Origin: Corynebacterium camporealensis
GTDB taxonomy: Bacteria; Actinomycetota; Actinomycetes; Mycobacteriales; Mycobacteriaceae
Assembly (NCBI RefSeq): GCF_000980815.1
Contig: NZ_CP011311.1
Coordinates: 372,001 to 436,000 of the forward strand
Reading direction: 5' to 3'
DNA: 64,000 nucleotides
Within the stretch, counting starts at the first letter, position 1; each line of letters begins with the position of its first letter. The notes below the pieces were generated by a model. The model made no database searches, was not told the DNA's origin, and was given only the letters and a program-made list of their open reading frames with translations. The translations under genes were made by a program, and so were the position numbers. This document shows, piece by piece, positions 9,458-19,394 of this stretch.

Positions 9458-9727
9458 TATGCCCTCACAGGGAAATTGCATTATTCCGCTAGTACATACA
9501 GCTTACTGACAGCTATTGGCAACTTAGTTGTAACGTAGTGCACTTCATGGCGAAACTATTATGAACGCTAAACGCCGTCGAGTGTTTATATCTTGTGCGG
9601 TGCTGATAGGGTAGTGAGGTCAAACTTGTTCCGTTTCCTCGGCGGGTTCTGTTAGGGCCCGCTGGAGGGTAAATGATTGTGGCCTTTCTGCGCGCTTTTT
9701 TCGCAGGTAGGTCAGGAGGAATATATA
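9458..9727. promoter_or_regulatory. secY promoter and leader region
   Basis: This AT-rich 270-base gap separates the rplO terminator from secY. TAGGGT (9608-9613, in gatagggtag) resembles a -10 element. AGGAGG at 9714-9719 is a near-perfect ribosome site eight bases before the secY GTG. No gene is seen. Confidence 0.45.
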
Positions 9728-11053
9728 GTGTCCGCCATTATTCAGGCTTTCAAGGACGCCGATCTGCGCAAAAAGATCATCTTCACGCTGTTGATGATCA
9801 TTGCGTACCGTATCGGCGCGCAAATTCCGTCGCCAGGCGTCGATTACGCGTCGATCGCTGGGCGTCTGCGCACCTTGACCGAAGAGTCGGGCAACCTGTA
9901 CTCCGTCATCAACCTGTTCTCAGGTGGTGCGCTGCTGCAGTTGTCTATCTTCGCCATCGGCATCATGCCGTACATTACGGCATCGATTATCGTGCAGCTG
10001 CTGACCGTGGTCATTCCGCACTTCGAGCAATTGAAGAAGGAAGGCCAGTCCGGCCAGGCGAAGATGACGCAGTACACGCGCTACCTGACTCTCGCGCTGG
10101 CGCTGCTGCAGTCCGCAGGCATCGTGGCACTGGCAGACCGCCAGCAGCTGCTGGGCCAGGGCGTCGAGGTTCTTGACCCGGACCGCAACATCTTCACGCT
10201 TATCATCCTGGTGGTCACCATGACCTCCGGTGCCATCCTGGTGATGTGGATGGGCGAGCTCATCACGGAAAAGGGCGTCGGCAACGGCATGTCCCTGATG
10301 ATCTTCGCCGGTATTGCGACCCGTATTCCAACCGATGGTGCGAACATCCTCCAGAACAACGGCGGTCTGGTCTTCGCCATGGTCGTCGCCGGCCTGATTG
10401 CTCTGGTTATCGGTATTACCTTCATCGAGCAGGGCCAGCGCCGCATCCCGGTCCAGTACGCCAAGCGTATGGTCGGCCGTCGCCAGTACGGTGGCTCCTC
10501 GACCTACCTGCCGCTGAAGGTCAACCAGGCAGGCGTTATCCCGGTCATCTTCGCCTCCTCGCTGATTTACATGCCGGTGCTGATCACCCAGATCGTGAAC
10601 TCGAATACCTTCGAAACTCCCGATAACTGGTGGCAGCGCAACGTGATTGCACACCTGCAGTCGCCATCGTCCTGGCAGTACATCCTGGCTTACTTCCTGC
10701 TCACCATTTTCTTCTCCTACTTCTATGTATCGGTTCAGTACGACCCGGCCGAGCAGGCAGATAACATGAAGAAGTATGGTGGATTTATCCCAGGCATCCG
10801 CCCGGGCCGCCCGACCGCGCAGTACCTCGGCTTCGTGATGAACCGACTGCTGTTCGTGGGCTCTATCTACCTCGCAACTATTGCCATTTTGCCGAACATC
10901 CTGCTGGATCTTGGCGTCGGTAATTCCTCTGCGGGTGGTACCGCTGCATTCGGTGGTACCGCAATCCTGATTATGGTCTCGGTCGCCTTGACTACGGTCA
11001 AACAGATTGAGTCCCAGCTTCTGCAATCCAACTACGAAGGACTCCTCAAGTAA
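9728..11053 (+). CDS. secY: Preprotein translocase channel subunit SecY
   Basis: Pore-forming subunit of the general secretion channel with ten predicted membrane helices, 441 residues. The GTG at 9728 is chosen because AGGAGG lies eight bases in front; the frame is open to 9677 but that extension has no ribosome site and no family likeness. Typical stretches are [28 protein letters not shown] and the cytosolic loop [13 protein letters not shown]. Its stop overlaps the adk start (TAATG). Confidence 0.97.
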   Translation: MSAIIQAFKDADLRKKIIFTLLMIIAYRIGAQIPSPGVDYASIAGRLRTLTEESGNLYSVINLFSGGALLQLSIFAIGIMPYITASIIVQLLTVVIPHFEQLKKEGQSGQAKMTQYTRYLTLALALLQSAGIVALADRQQLLGQGVEVLDPDRNIFTLIILVVTMTSGAILVMWMGELITEKGVGNGMSLMIFAGIATRIPTDGANILQNNGGLVFAMVVAGLIALVIGITFIEQGQRRIPVQYAKRMVGRRQYGGSSTYLPLKVNQAGVIPVIFASSLIYMPVLITQIVNSNTFETPDNWWQRNVIAHLQSPSSWQYILAYFLLTIFFSYFYVSVQYDPAEQADNMKKYGGFIPGIRPGRPTAQYLGFVMNRLLFVGSIYLATIAILPNILLDLGVGNSSAGGTAAFGGTAILIMVSVALTTVKQIESQLLQSNYEGLLK

Positions 11054-11598
11054 TGCGTTACGTACTCCTCGGCCCTCCCGGTGCTGGCAAGGGCACTCAG
11101 GCAGCAATCCTCAGCGAGAAGCTGAACATCCCGCACATCTCTACCGGCGATCTCTTCCGCGCCAACATTGGCGAAGGCACCCCGCTCGGCAAGGAAGCTA
11201 AGTCCTACATCGATGCCGGCAAGCTGGTTCCTACCGACGTCACCGCTCGCATGGTCGAAGACCGCCTGAACGAAGACGATGCCGCAGAAGGCTTCCTGCT
11301 GGATGGCTTCCCGCGTACCGTCGAGCAGGCTGAGATTCTCACCGACCTGCTGGAGAAGAAGGGCCTCAAGCTGGACGGCGTGCTGAACTTCGAGGTCTCT
11401 GAAGACGTCGTCGTTGAGCGCATGCTGGCCCGTGGCCGTGCCGATGACAACGAAGAGACCATCCGTACCCGCCTGGGCGTGTACCGCGATGAGACCTTCC
11501 CGCTCATCCAGCACTACGGTGACCAAATCATCAGCGTGAAGGCTGAGGGCGAGGTTGAAGAGATCAACGCTCGTGCCCTCGAAGCTATGGGTAAGTAG
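11053..11598 (+). CDS. adk: Adenylate kinase
   Basis: Converts ATP + AMP to 2 ADP in the cytoplasm. The 181-residue protein has the P-loop [10 protein letters not shown] (residues 7-16), the AMP-binding [10 protein letters not shown] and the LID-region [14 protein letters not shown]. The LID is the short type with no zinc cysteines, as in mycobacterial Adk. The start overlaps the secY stop. Confidence 0.97.
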   Translation: MRYVLLGPPGAGKGTQAAILSEKLNIPHISTGDLFRANIGEGTPLGKEAKSYIDAGKLVPTDVTARMVEDRLNEDDAAEGFLLDGFPRTVEQAEILTDLLEKKGLKLDGVLNFEVSEDVVVERMLARGRADDNEETIRTRLGVYRDETFPLIQHYGDQIISVKAEGEVEEINARALEAMGK

Positions 11599-11603
11599 GC
11601 CCA

Positions 11604-12398
11604 ATGGTGTTTCGACGCCGCAGCAAGCGCATCCCTGCTCGTACTCCGGGTGAACTAGACGCTATGCAGGCCGCTGGCGAAATCGTCGGCAAGGCTTTGC
11701 AAGAAGTCCGCGCTGCTGCGGCGTCTGGCGTATCTACCCTGGAGTTGGACGCGGTGGCTGAAGAATTCATCCGTTCCAACGGCGCCGTCCCGACGTTCAA
11801 GGGATACCAGGGTTTCCCGGGCTCTATTTGCTCCTCGGTTAACGACGTTATCGTCCACGGCATCCCCAGCAAGAAGGTCGTCCTCAAAGAGGGCGATCTG
11901 GTGTCCATCGACTGTGGTGCCACGCTCGATGGCTGGGTAGGGGACAGTGCGTGGTCCTTCGGCGTGGGGCAGTTGGCCCCGGAGGTGCAATCGCTTAACG
12001 ATGCCGCCGAGTGGGTCCTCATGGAAGGCCTCAAGGCCATGGTGCCGGGCAATAAACTTACCGATGTCTCCTGGGCACTCGAAGAAGCCACTGACCGGGC
12101 CGAAGAAAAGTTCGGTGTTGACCTGTTTATCGTCGACGGCTTTGGTGGCCACGGCATTGGCCGCGAGATGCACATGGATCCGTTCCTGCCGAATGAAGGC
12201 AAGCCGGGCAAGGGCCCGAAGATTCAAGAAGGCTCTGTATTAGCCATTGAGCCGATGCTGGCGCTGGGCACTGAGGATAACCGCACCTTAGGGGATGACT
12301 GGACCGTCGTGACCATCGATGGTTCCTGGGCCTCGCACTGGGAGCACACCGTGGCAGCCACCGCTGATGGCCCGCGTATTCTCACACCGCGTTACTAA
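11604..12398 (+). CDS. map: Methionine aminopeptidase, type I
   Basis: Removes the N-terminal methionine from new proteins. The 264-residue protein has the dinuclear metal site of the pita-bread fold: Asp in SIDCGA, Asp in WVGDSAW, His in GGHGIGR, Glu in LAIEPML and Glu in HWEHTVAAT. It lies five bases after adk, in the standard secY-adk-map order. Confidence 0.96.
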   Translation: MVFRRRSKRIPARTPGELDAMQAAGEIVGKALQEVRAAAASGVSTLELDAVAEEFIRSNGAVPTFKGYQGFPGSICSSVNDVIVHGIPSKKVVLKEGDLVSIDCGATLDGWVGDSAWSFGVGQLAPEVQSLNDAAEWVLMEGLKAMVPGNKLTDVSWALEEATDRAEEKFGVDLFIVDGFGGHGIGREMHMDPFLPNEGKPGKGPKIQEGSVLAIEPMLALGTEDNRTLGDDWTVVTIDGSWASHWEHTVAATADGPRILTPRY

Positions 12399-12446
12399 GC
12401 TGAGAAAAAGTTTTCGTCTTAAGTAGGCACTTAAGAGCCAAGGGTC

Positions 12447-12452
12447 TATACT
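12447..12452 (+). promoter_or_regulatory. -10-like hexamer for a leaderless L,D-transpeptidase mRNA
   Basis: TATACT lies seven bases before the ATG at 12460, so transcription would begin at or next to the start codon. The -35 region is weak. No ribosome site is placed correctly for this ATG. Confidence 0.5.
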
Positions 12453-12459
12453 TTTGTGC

Positions 12460-13305
12460 ATGCTTAAGTTCACCCTATCTTCCGCGTCGCTGAAAATGCG
12501 TCGTGCTCTCATCGCAATGGTGGCTGCGATTACCCTGATTGCAGCCCCGCTGGCTTCGTCCCAGTCCGCATCTGCTCAAGAAATGCCGAACTTCGAGCGC
12601 ATGTCGTCTGACATCCAGTCCCAGGTTGATTCTCGGGTCAACCAGGCTCGCGCTCAGGTAGAAGAATTCTTCGGTAACACCCGCGACCAGGCTTGGAACG
12701 CTCGCAACGACGTGCTGCGTGAGCTGCAGAAGCTGAATCCGGCTGCAGCGAAGACCATTCAGCCGCACATCGACAACCTGCTCAACGTTGTCTTCCCTGG
12801 CCTGGTTCAGGAGAAAAAGGCAGAAGAGCGTGCTGCCCGTGACGCTGCTGCTCGCGCTAACGCAGAGCGCGCTAACGCTGAGCGCGCCCGCGCACAGCAG
12901 GCTGCACAGCGTGCTGAGGCTGACCGCCGTGCACGAAACTTCGACACGGGCTCCTGCCCAGCTGATGCGAAGGTGTGCGTGGACATCGATGGCCGTCGCA
13001 CCTGGCTGCAGGATGGCCGCGGCACCGTCACCTACGTTTCCCCGTCCATGGCACCGGGCCGCAACAACCCGACCGAGCGCACCCCGCGCGGTACCTTCAC
13101 CGTCACCCGCAAGGTCAAGGATGAAATCTCCTACGAGTTCAACAACGCTCCGATGCCTTACGCGGTGTACTTCACCAACAACGGTCACGCTTTCCACATG
13201 GGTGACCCGGCATATGATTCCGCCGGCTGTGTCCGCCTGCCAGGCGGTGCTGCAGAGCGCTACTTCGCTCACCTGAACATCGGCGACAAGGTCTACATCT
13301 ACTAA
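12460..13305 (+). CDS. Secreted L,D-transpeptidase (YkuD domain)
   Basis: Cell-wall enzyme that forms 3-3 cross-links in peptidoglycan or attaches protein to it. The 281-residue protein has a signal peptide (hydrophobic stretch about residues 16-31, cleavage after SASA), a helical region with an Ala/Arg/Glu-rich coiled coil around residues 125-160, and a C-terminal catalytic domain from about 170. The catalytic pattern is HMGDPAYDSAGCVRLPGG with Cys257 as nucleophile. The ATG at 12460 is favoured over TTG at 12454 because of the -10 spacing. The coiled coil may serve as a wall spacer; this is inference. Confidence 0.92.
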   Translation: MLKFTLSSASLKMRRALIAMVAAITLIAAPLASSQSASAQEMPNFERMSSDIQSQVDSRVNQARAQVEEFFGNTRDQAWNARNDVLRELQKLNPAAAKTIQPHIDNLLNVVFPGLVQEKKAEERAARDAAARANAERANAERARAQQAAQRAEADRRARNFDTGSCPADAKVCVDIDGRRTWLQDGRGTVTYVSPSMAPGRNNPTERTPRGTFTVTRKVKDEISYEFNNAPMPYAVYFTNNGHAFHMGDPAYDSAGCVRLPGGAAERYFAHLNIGDKVYIY

Positions 13306-13329
13306 TCCCAGATAGGGCGCACTTATCGC

Positions 13330-13378
13330 ATCCCCGCTTCCACCCCGTGAGCAACACGGAGTGGGACGGGGATTTTTT
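13330..13378 (+). terminator. Terminator after the L,D-transpeptidase gene
   Basis: Imperfect long hairpin (ATCCCCG..., ...GTGGGACGGGGAT) followed by a run of six T. Confidence 0.85.
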
Positions 13379-13523
13379 CGTGATCAGTTTGGAAAAATGC
13401 CTTGTGCAGCGTATGCTTGGACGGCGGTGTATATAGAGTCGACAAAAGACGCTGTATCACCGCGCAGTAGACTCCCAACATGCAGGTGACAAGAACTTGT
13501 CTGTCACCAGAAAAGTAGAGGTT

Positions 13524-13742
13524 ATGGCTAAGGAAGGCGCAATCGAGGTCGAGGGTCGTATTATCGAACCCCTGCCAAACGCAATGTTCCGTGTCGAGTT
13601 GGACAACGGACACAAGGTACTTGCTCACATCTCGGGCAAGATGCGTCAGCACTACATTCGCATCCTCCCAGAGGACCGCGTTGTCGTAGAGCTGTCTCCT
13701 TACGACCTGACCCGCGGACGCATCGTCTACCGCTACAAGTAA
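13524..13742 (+). CDS. infA: Translation initiation factor IF-1
   Basis: A 72-residue OB-fold protein that binds the A site of the 30S subunit during initiation. The start [13 protein letters not shown] and the core [20 protein letters not shown] are nearly invariant. The frame is open further upstream but ATG 13524 has AGAGG just ahead. TATATA at 13430-13435 is a candidate -10. No rpmJ follows, although infA-rpmJ-rpsM is usual. Confidence 0.97.
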   Translation: MAKEGAIEVEGRIIEPLPNAMFRVELDNGHKVLAHISGKMRQHYIRILPEDRVVVELSPYDLTRGRIVYRYK

Positions 13743-13763
13743 ACACTGTAAGCCTCCTTACCC

Positions 13764-13830
13764 AGGGGCACCTCTGCGTGCCCTTCCCACCTCAGGCAAC
13801 GGTGGCCTGAGCCCGTGCTACTAAGTAGCC
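13764..13830 (+). promoter_or_regulatory. Structured leader between infA and rpsM
   Basis: Three short inverted repeats follow each other: GGGCAC/GTGCCC (13766-13771, 13778-13783), CTCAGGC/GCCTGAG (13791-13797, 13805-13811) and CTAC-TAA-GTAG. None has a T run. They could be an S4-type control leader of the alpha operon or a processing site. The function is inferred only. Confidence 0.4.
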
Positions 13831-13919
13831 CAATGATCCGGCTCGGTCCGGGCGAAGCGCTGCATGGCGCGGGACGGATAGGGAGAAAACCACCGTAACA
13901 ACCCGAAAGGACACGCCAC

Positions 13920-14288
13920 ATGGCACGTCTAGCTGGTGTTGACCTCCCGCGCAACAAGCGCATGGAGGTCGCTCTCACCTACATCTATGGCATCGGGCCG
14001 ACCCGTGCCAAGGAACTGCTGGAAAAGACTGGCATTTCTCCTGACCTGCGCACCGACAACCTGGACGATTCCCAGCTGTCGGCGCTGCGTGACGTGATTG
14101 AAGCTACCTGGAAGGTCGAGGGTGACCTCCGCCGCCAGGTTCAGGCTGACATCCGCCGCAAGATTGAAATCGGCTGCTACCAGGGTCTGCGCCACCGCCG
14201 TGGCCTGCCAGTCCGTGGCCAGCGCACCAAGACCAACGCTCGTACGCGTAAGGGTCCGAAGAAGACGATCGCAGGAAAGAAGAAGTAA
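13920..14288 (+). CDS. rpsM: 30S ribosomal protein S13
   Basis: Small-subunit head protein that contacts tRNA and forms bridges to the large subunit, 122 residues. [26 protein letters not shown], shortened here to its first part [12 protein letters not shown], and the basic tail [16 protein letters not shown] are typical. It opens the alpha operon rpsM-rpsK-rpsD-rpoA-rplQ. GAAAGGA lies just upstream. Confidence 0.97.
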   Translation: MARLAGVDLPRNKRMEVALTYIYGIGPTRAKELLEKTGISPDLRTDNLDDSQLSALRDVIEATWKVEGDLRRQVQADIRRKIEIGCYQGLRHRRGLPVRGQRTKTNARTRKGPKKTIAGKKK

Positions 14289-14291
14289 CCT

Positions 14292-14696
14292 ATGCCTCCA
14301 AAGACTCGCTCCGGCGCGCGTCGTTCTGGACGCCGCGTCGTAAAGAAGAATGTGGCCCAGGGCCACGCATACATCAAGTCCACCTTCAACAACACCATCG
14401 TGTCGATCACCGACCCGTCCGGTGCTGTTATCTCCTGGGCATCCTCCGGCCACGTCGGCTTCAAGGGTTCCCGCAAGTCCACTCCGTTCGCTGCGCAGAT
14501 GGCTGCTGAGAACGCTGCTCGCAAGGCAATGGATCATGGCATGAAGAAGGTTGACGTATTCGTCAAGGGTCCGGGCTCCGGCCGCGAGACCGCCATCCGT
14601 TCCCTGCAGGCTGCAGGCCTCGAGGTTTCCTCGATTACGGATGCCACCCCTCAGCCGCACAACGGCTGCCGTCCGACCAAGCGCCGCAAGGTCTAG
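14292..14696 (+). CDS. rpsK: 30S ribosomal protein S11
   Basis: Platform protein of the small subunit, 134 residues. [18 protein letters not shown] and the C-terminal [18 protein letters not shown] are signatures of the family. It starts three bases after rpsM. Confidence 0.97.
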   Translation: MPPKTRSGARRSGRRVVKKNVAQGHAYIKSTFNNTIVSITDPSGAVISWASSGHVGFKGSRKSTPFAAQMAAENAARKAMDHGMKKVDVFVKGPGSGRETAIRSLQAAGLEVSSITDATPQPHNGCRPTKRRKV

Positions 14697-14716
14697 GGAA
14701 AGAAAGAGGTAAGAAA

Positions 14717-15322
14717 ATGGCTCGTTATACTGGCCCCGCTACCCGCGTATCCCGCCGTCTGCGCGTTGACCTGGTCGGCGGCGACATGGCATTTGAGCGC
14801 CGCCCGTACCCTCCGGGACAGGCTGGCCGCAACCGCATCAAGGAATCTGAGTACCTGCTGCAGCTCCAGGAGAAGCAGAAGGCAAAGTACACCTACGGTG
14901 TGCTGGAGCGTCAGTTCCGTCGTTACTACGCCGAGGCTAACCGCCTGCCGGGCAAGACCGGTGACAACCTGGTCGTCCTGCTGGAGTCCCGCCTCGACAA
15001 CGTGGTCTACCGCGCAGGTCTGGCACGCACCCGTCGTCAGGCTCGCCAGCTGGTGTCCCACGGTCACTTCACCGTGAACGGCAAGAAGATCAACGTTCCT
15101 TCCTACAAGGTCACCCAGTACGACATCATCGATGTCCGTGAGCGTTCCCAGAAGATGGAATGGTTCGAAGAGGCACAGGATCGCCTCGTCGATGCCAACG
15201 TTCCGGCATGGCTGCAGGTCGTTCCGTCCACCCTGCGCATCCTCGTGCACCAGCTGCCCGAGCGCGCTCAGATCGACGTTCCGCTGCAGGAGCAGCTCAT
15301 CGTCGAGCTTTACTCGAAGTAA
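14717..15322 (+). CDS. rpsD: 30S ribosomal protein S4
   Basis: Assembly-initiating small-subunit protein, 201 residues, with an S4 RNA-binding domain ([20 protein letters not shown]). The N-terminus lacks the zinc cysteines found in many bacteria, so it is the zinc-free form. In E. coli S4 represses this operon by binding its leader; whether it does so here is open. Confidence 0.97.
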   Translation: MARYTGPATRVSRRLRVDLVGGDMAFERRPYPPGQAGRNRIKESEYLLQLQEKQKAKYTYGVLERQFRRYYAEANRLPGKTGDNLVVLLESRLDNVVYRAGLARTRRQARQLVSHGHFTVNGKKINVPSYKVTQYDIIDVRERSQKMEWFEEAQDRLVDANVPAWLQVVPSTLRILVHQLPERAQIDVPLQEQLIVELYSK

Positions 15323-15434
15323 ACCGGCCTTGCATGCGGCCTTACGGTCGCGTGCTACAGCCTGGATTTATTTCCTACTTCACTTATAACCCTCTACCGG
15401 CGTCATATAGCGGTCGCCGAAAAGGAGAATTTCA

Positions 15435-16445
15435 ATGCTCATTTCCCAGCGCCCTCAGCTTACTGAGGAGTTTATCGACTCGTCTCGTTCGAAGTTCGTC
15501 ATCGAACCGCTCGAGCCGGGCTTCGGTTACACCCTCGGTAACTCCCTGCGTCGCACCCTGCTGTCGTCCATCCCGGGCGCCGCAGTGACTTCCGTCAAGA
15601 TCGATGGTGTACTCCACGAGTTCACCACCATCAACGGTGTGAAGGAGGATGTCTCCGAGATCATCCTCAACATCAAGGGACTGGTTCTTTCCTCCGACTC
15701 TGACGAGCCGGTGGTTATGTACTTGAACAAGGAAGGCCCGGGTGTTGTTACCGCTGGTGACATCCAGCCGCCAGCAGGCGTAGAGATCCACAACCCGGAT
15801 CTGTACATCTGCTCTTTGAACGACACCGCAAAGCTGGATATGGAGCTCGTCGTTGAGCGCGGCCGTGGCTACGTGCCGGCTGCACCAACCTCCGGGGAAA
15901 TCGGCCGCATCCCGGTCGACCAGATCTACTCCCCGGTGCTCAAGGTCTCTTACAAGGTCGAGGCAACTCGTGTTGAGCAGCGCACCGACTTTGACAAGCT
16001 GATCATCGACGTTGAGACCAAGAACTCGATTTCTGCTCGCGATGCCCTGGCTTCTGCCGGCGGCACCCTGGTCGAACTCTTCGGCTTGGCGCGTGAGCTG
16101 AACACTGCATCCGAGGGCATCGAGATTGGCCCGTCTCCGCAGGAGACCGAGTACATCGCTGCTTACGGCATGCAGATCGAGGACCTGAACTTCTCCGTTC
16201 GTTCCTACAACTGCCTGAAGCGTCAGGAAATCCACACCGTCGGTGAGCTTGCTGAGTGCACCGAATCCGACCTGCTGGATATCCGTAACTTCGGCCAGAA
16301 GTCGATCAACGAGGTAAAGATCAAGCTGGCTAACCTGGGCCTGGCTCTCAAGGACACCCCTGAGGACTTCGACCCAACCCAGCTCGAGGGTTATGACGCA
16401 GAAACCGGTGACTTCAAGGACCCGGCTGCAGAAGATTCTGAGTAA
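15435..16445 (+). CDS. rpoA: RNA polymerase alpha subunit
   Basis: A 336-residue subunit that nucleates RNA polymerase assembly. The N-terminal dimerisation domain ([20 protein letters not shown]) is joined to a C-terminal domain that binds activators and UP elements ([34 protein letters not shown]). AAAGGAG precedes the ATG. The 112-base gap after rpsD has a possible internal promoter (TATAAC near 15386). Confidence 0.98.
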   Translation: MLISQRPQLTEEFIDSSRSKFVIEPLEPGFGYTLGNSLRRTLLSSIPGAAVTSVKIDGVLHEFTTINGVKEDVSEIILNIKGLVLSSDSDEPVVMYLNKEGPGVVTAGDIQPPAGVEIHNPDLYICSLNDTAKLDMELVVERGRGYVPAAPTSGEIGRIPVDQIYSPVLKVSYKVEATRVEQRTDFDKLIIDVETKNSISARDALASAGGTLVELFGLARELNTASEGIEIGPSPQETEYIAAYGMQIEDLNFSVRSYNCLKRQEIHTVGELAECTESDLLDIRNFGQKSINEVKIKLANLGLALKDTPEDFDPTQLEGYDAETGDFKDPAAEDSE

Positions 16446-16520
16446 TTAAGCACCTGTGAATAGCGGGAATGTTTATTCATCCCGCGCGCTCACCTTTTAC
16501 CCGTACACGAGGAGTACATA

Positions 16521-17012
16521 ATGCCAACCCCTAAGAAGGGTGCCCGTCTCGGCGGCTCCGCGGCTCAGCAGCGTCACCTGCTGAGCAACCTGGCCGTTAA
16601 CCTGTTCGAGCACGGCGCTATCAAGACCACCGACGCTAAGGCGAAGATGCTTCGTCCTTACGCCGAGAAGATCATCACCAAGGCGAAGTCCGGCTCCCTG
16701 GCTGACCGTCGCGCAGTGCTGAAGCTCATCCCGCACAAGGATGTTGTTGCGCACCTGTTCGAGGAGCTGGGCCCGCAGTTCGCTAACCGCGATGGTGGCT
16801 ACACCCGCATCATCAAGCTGGACAACCGTACCGGCGACAACGCTCCGATGTCCCAGATTTCCCTGGTGACCGAGGAGACCGTTACCGCTGAGGCTAACCG
16901 CGCAACCCGCGCTGCTGCCTCCAAGGCTGCAGAGGAAGAAAAGGCCGAGGAGACCCCGGCTGAGGAAACCGCTGCAGAAGAGTCCAAGGAAGAGTCCACC
17001 GAGGAGAAGTAA
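16521..17012 (+). CDS. rplQ: 50S ribosomal protein L17 with acidic tail
   Basis: Large-subunit protein near the exit tunnel, 163 residues. The core (about 120 residues, including [19 protein letters not shown]) is followed by a Glu/Ala-rich tail of about 40 residues containing [14 protein letters not shown]. The tail is unusual for a protein in an RNA-rich particle and is longer than in E. coli L17. It ends the alpha operon. Confidence 0.97.
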   Translation: MPTPKKGARLGGSAAQQRHLLSNLAVNLFEHGAIKTTDAKAKMLRPYAEKIITKAKSGSLADRRAVLKLIPHKDVVAHLFEELGPQFANRDGGYTRIIKLDNRTGDNAPMSQISLVTEETVTAEANRATRAAASKAAEEEKAEETPAEETAAEESKEESTEEK

Positions 17013-17043
17013 AAACTTCCCCGGAGTAACTCTCCCGACTTTT

Positions 17044-17084
17044 CGAAACCCCGTTCCTTCCCACGTGGAAGGGGCGGGGTTTCG
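17044..17084 (+). terminator. Terminator of the alpha operon
   Basis: Long hairpin with outer arms CGAAACCCCG and CGGGGTTTCG and inner TTCCTTCC/GGAAGG. There is only a short T run within the 3' arm. Confidence 0.75.
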
Positions 17085-17132
17085 CCTTACCCACACCAAT
17101 AACCACCACACCGAAAGGTAAAATCAACGCCC

Positions 17133-17999
17133 ATGACTGATACCGTGCGCCTGCGACTCGACTTGGCCTATGACGGCACTGACTTTCACGGTTGGGCCCG
17201 CCAGAAAGGTGACCTGCGCACGGTTCAACAGGTCCTGGAGGACAACTTAAGCCTCATCCTGCGCCAGCCCATTGAACTTACTGTTGCTGGCCGCACGGAT
17301 GCTGGCGTGCATGCCGCCGGGCAGGTCGCCCACTTCGACATTGATTCGGAAGGGCTCAATCAGCGCTCTATCGATGGCGATCCCACCCGCTTGGTCCGCC
17401 GCTTAGGACGCATGCTGCCTGACGATGTCCGCGTCCACCACGTCGACTACGCCCCCGAAGGCTTCGACGCCCGCTTTTCTGCTTTACGACGCCACTACAT
17501 CTACCGGCTCAGCACCCACCCGGCAGGACCACTGCCCACCCGCGTACGCGATACCGCGCACTGGCCCAAGCCACTGGATGTCAACAAATTACAAGAAGCC
17601 GCCACCACTTTGGTGGGCCTTCATGATTTCGCTGGTTTCTGCAAAGCCAAGCCGAATGCCACCACCGTGCGCGACCTCGAGGAGTTCGAGTGGCGGGACA
17701 TCTCCACTCCCACCGAGCCACAGCTGTATGAAGCCCACGTCGTCGCCGATGCCTTCTGCTGGTCCATGGTCCGCTCCCTGGTCGGGTGCTGCGCCCGCGT
17801 GGGCGAAGGTCGCCGTGACGTCGACTTCGCTGCTGCCATGCTGCAAGAAACCCAGCGCTCTTCCCAAATCCCGGTTGCTCCAGCTAACGGTCTGAGCCTT
17901 GTTGCCGTCGACTACCCGGATGACAAAGACTTAGCCGCCCGCGCGGAAGTTACCCGCGATAAGCGCTCTCCAGTGGCGAAGCCTGACGACGTGTCATAG
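17133..17999 (+). CDS. truA: tRNA pseudouridine(38-40) synthase TruA
   Basis: Makes pseudouridine at positions 38-40 of the tRNA anticodon arm. The 288-residue protein has the catalytic motif [10 protein letters not shown], whose Asp is the nucleophile, and the family stretch [15 protein letters not shown] lies upstream of the ATG. It separates rplQ from the ESX-4 locus, as in M. tuberculosis. Confidence 0.96.
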   Translation: MTDTVRLRLDLAYDGTDFHGWARQKGDLRTVQQVLEDNLSLILRQPIELTVAGRTDAGVHAAGQVAHFDIDSEGLNQRSIDGDPTRLVRRLGRMLPDDVRVHHVDYAPEGFDARFSALRRHYIYRLSTHPAGPLPTRVRDTAHWPKPLDVNKLQEAATTLVGLHDFAGFCKAKPNATTVRDLEEFEWRDISTPTEPQLYEAHVVADAFCWSMVRSLVGCCARVGEGRRDVDFAAAMLQETQRSSQIPVAPANGLSLVAVDYPDDKDLAARAEVTRDKRSPVAKPDDVS

Positions 18000-18012
18000 T
18001 CTGTGCGCAGCA

Positions 18013-18035
18013 GTTTCCGTAGGGGGTACGGAAAC
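18013..18035 (+). promoter_or_regulatory. 9-bp inverted repeat in front of eccB
   Basis: GTTTCCGTA and TACGGAAAC flank GGGGG, a perfect palindrome 20 bases before the eccB ATG. CATAGT (17995-18000) could be a -10, which would place the repeat in the 5' leader. It may be an operator or a leader hairpin. Confidence 0.5.
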
Positions 18036-18055
18036 ACCAACTTCAAGGGGGATCC

Positions 18056-19351
18056 ATGGCGCGTGCGCTGCCAACGACAAAAGCACAGGTAACCGGGCAT
18101 AAGTTTCTCGTTCGCCGCGTCGAACATGGTCTGGTCTTCGGCGATATTCGCATGATTCATGACCCACTGGCCAAACGCAGCCGGGCCCTGCTCATTGGCA
18201 TCGTTGCCGTCGTTCTCGTGGGCCTGGGCGCCGGCCTGCTCGCCTGGTTGCAGCCGAATCCACGTCCCGGCGAAGCACCCATCGTGCGCTCGGCCCAGGG
18301 CCAGCTCTTCGTGCTTGTCGACGACTCCTACCACCCCGTGTCCAACCTCAGCTCCGCCCGCATCATCGCTGGGGATACCGCACCTGCTGCAGAAATCGGT
18401 GATGAGCACCTCGCGCAATCCCAACTAGGATTCCCACTCGGCATCGAAGATGCACCCGGCTTCCTCGCACCCGAACCTGGCCAACCCGACACCCAATGGG
18501 CAGCCTGCTTTGCTGGCACCGAAGACAACCCCGAAGGCAACAGCACCAGCGGTATTAGCGACGAAGTCATCGATGAAGGTGAAGTAATCGTGCTTGCCGA
18601 CCCACCCCAGGACCTCCTGGGCGATACCCGCGGCGCGGTCGTCGAGGCAGACGACAAGCAATGGTTGCTCAGCGGTGAAGGGCGCATTCTACTTCCGGAG
18701 GCCACCAGCACCCAAGGCCGCGTCCTGCGCCGCGGACTCGGGGTCGAAGAAGACACTCCCGTCTGGCCACTGCCGGTCGAACTTCTCAACACCATCGAGG
18801 AACTCCCACAGTTCAGCTTCCCCGGTGAAGCACCCGACATCATCGATACCGGTCAAGGCCTCTGGGCCCGCAGCAGCGACGGTGTCGTCGAAGTCACCGA
18901 ATCCCAAACTGAGATGCTGCGCGGCTACGGTGCCAAATCCACCACCGCTGACCCGAAGGAAGTAGCAGCGCTTTCCGATGCCACCGCCAACTTCCACCTG
19001 CCAGAACAGCCACTGGATTTCCTGAGCGAAGACGAAGGCTGGCTCTGCGGCGATTCCGAAGGCCGACCCACCCTGGTTGCACCCCAAGGCGGCACTGTCG
19101 AACTGTCCGGCGACAGCGTTGCCGATCGTTTCGGTGGCCTCGACGAAGGCGGCGTCGGAGTGGACACTGGTCACGGCTACCATGTCGTCTCCGCTACCGG
19201 CCAGCGTCATAGCGTCCCCGATCCATTGGTACTTGAAGCGCTGGGCACCGGCATCGGCGCCGAAGCACCGTGGTCCATCGTGCGACTACTTCCCGAAGGC
19301 AGCGAACTCGCACGAGCCCGCGCACTAGCCGCGCCAAGCAGCGACGGGTAA
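18056..19351 (+). CDS. eccB: ESX-4 type VII secretion membrane protein EccB
   Basis: Core component of the type VII translocon, 431 residues. A short cytosolic N-terminus (TKAQVTGHKFLVRRVEHGLV) is followed by one membrane helix (residues 43-65) and a large outside domain with one conserved Cys pair (WAACFAG near 147, WLCGDSE near 334). AAGGGGG lies upstream of the ATG. Gene order and the absence of eccE mark the locus as ESX-4, the ancestral type. It converges on mycP. Confidence 0.94.
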   Translation: MARALPTTKAQVTGHKFLVRRVEHGLVFGDIRMIHDPLAKRSRALLIGIVAVVLVGLGAGLLAWLQPNPRPGEAPIVRSAQGQLFVLVDDSYHPVSNLSSARIIAGDTAPAAEIGDEHLAQSQLGFPLGIEDAPGFLAPEPGQPDTQWAACFAGTEDNPEGNSTSGISDEVIDEGEVIVLADPPQDLLGDTRGAVVEADDKQWLLSGEGRILLPEATSTQGRVLRRGLGVEEDTPVWPLPVELLNTIEELPQFSFPGEAPDIIDTGQGLWARSSDGVVEVTESQTEMLRGYGAKSTTADPKEVAALSDATANFHLPEQPLDFLSEDEGWLCGDSEGRPTLVAPQGGTVELSGDSVADRFGGLDEGGVGVDTGHGYHVVSATGQRHSVPDPLVLEALGTGIGAEAPWSIVRLLPEGSELARARALAAPSSDG

Positions 19352-19383
19352 GCACCTTCGCTGCTCGGCAGAGTCGGTGCTTT
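19350..19383. terminator. Hairpin between eccB and mycP
   Basis: AAGCACC (19350-19356) pairs with GGTGCTT (19376-19382), enclosing CTGC-TCG-GCAG. It lies between convergent genes and may end both transcripts. Confidence 0.6.
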
Positions 19384-19394
19384 CGGCACCGCGC

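Noticed and set aside
9677..9727. ATG at 9677 as the secY start
   Set aside because: The added 17 residues are not family-like, and AGGAGG is placed for the GTG at 9728.
13743..13919. rpmJ (L36) gene
   Set aside because: No frame encodes the conserved Cys/Lys/Arg-rich L36 sequence.
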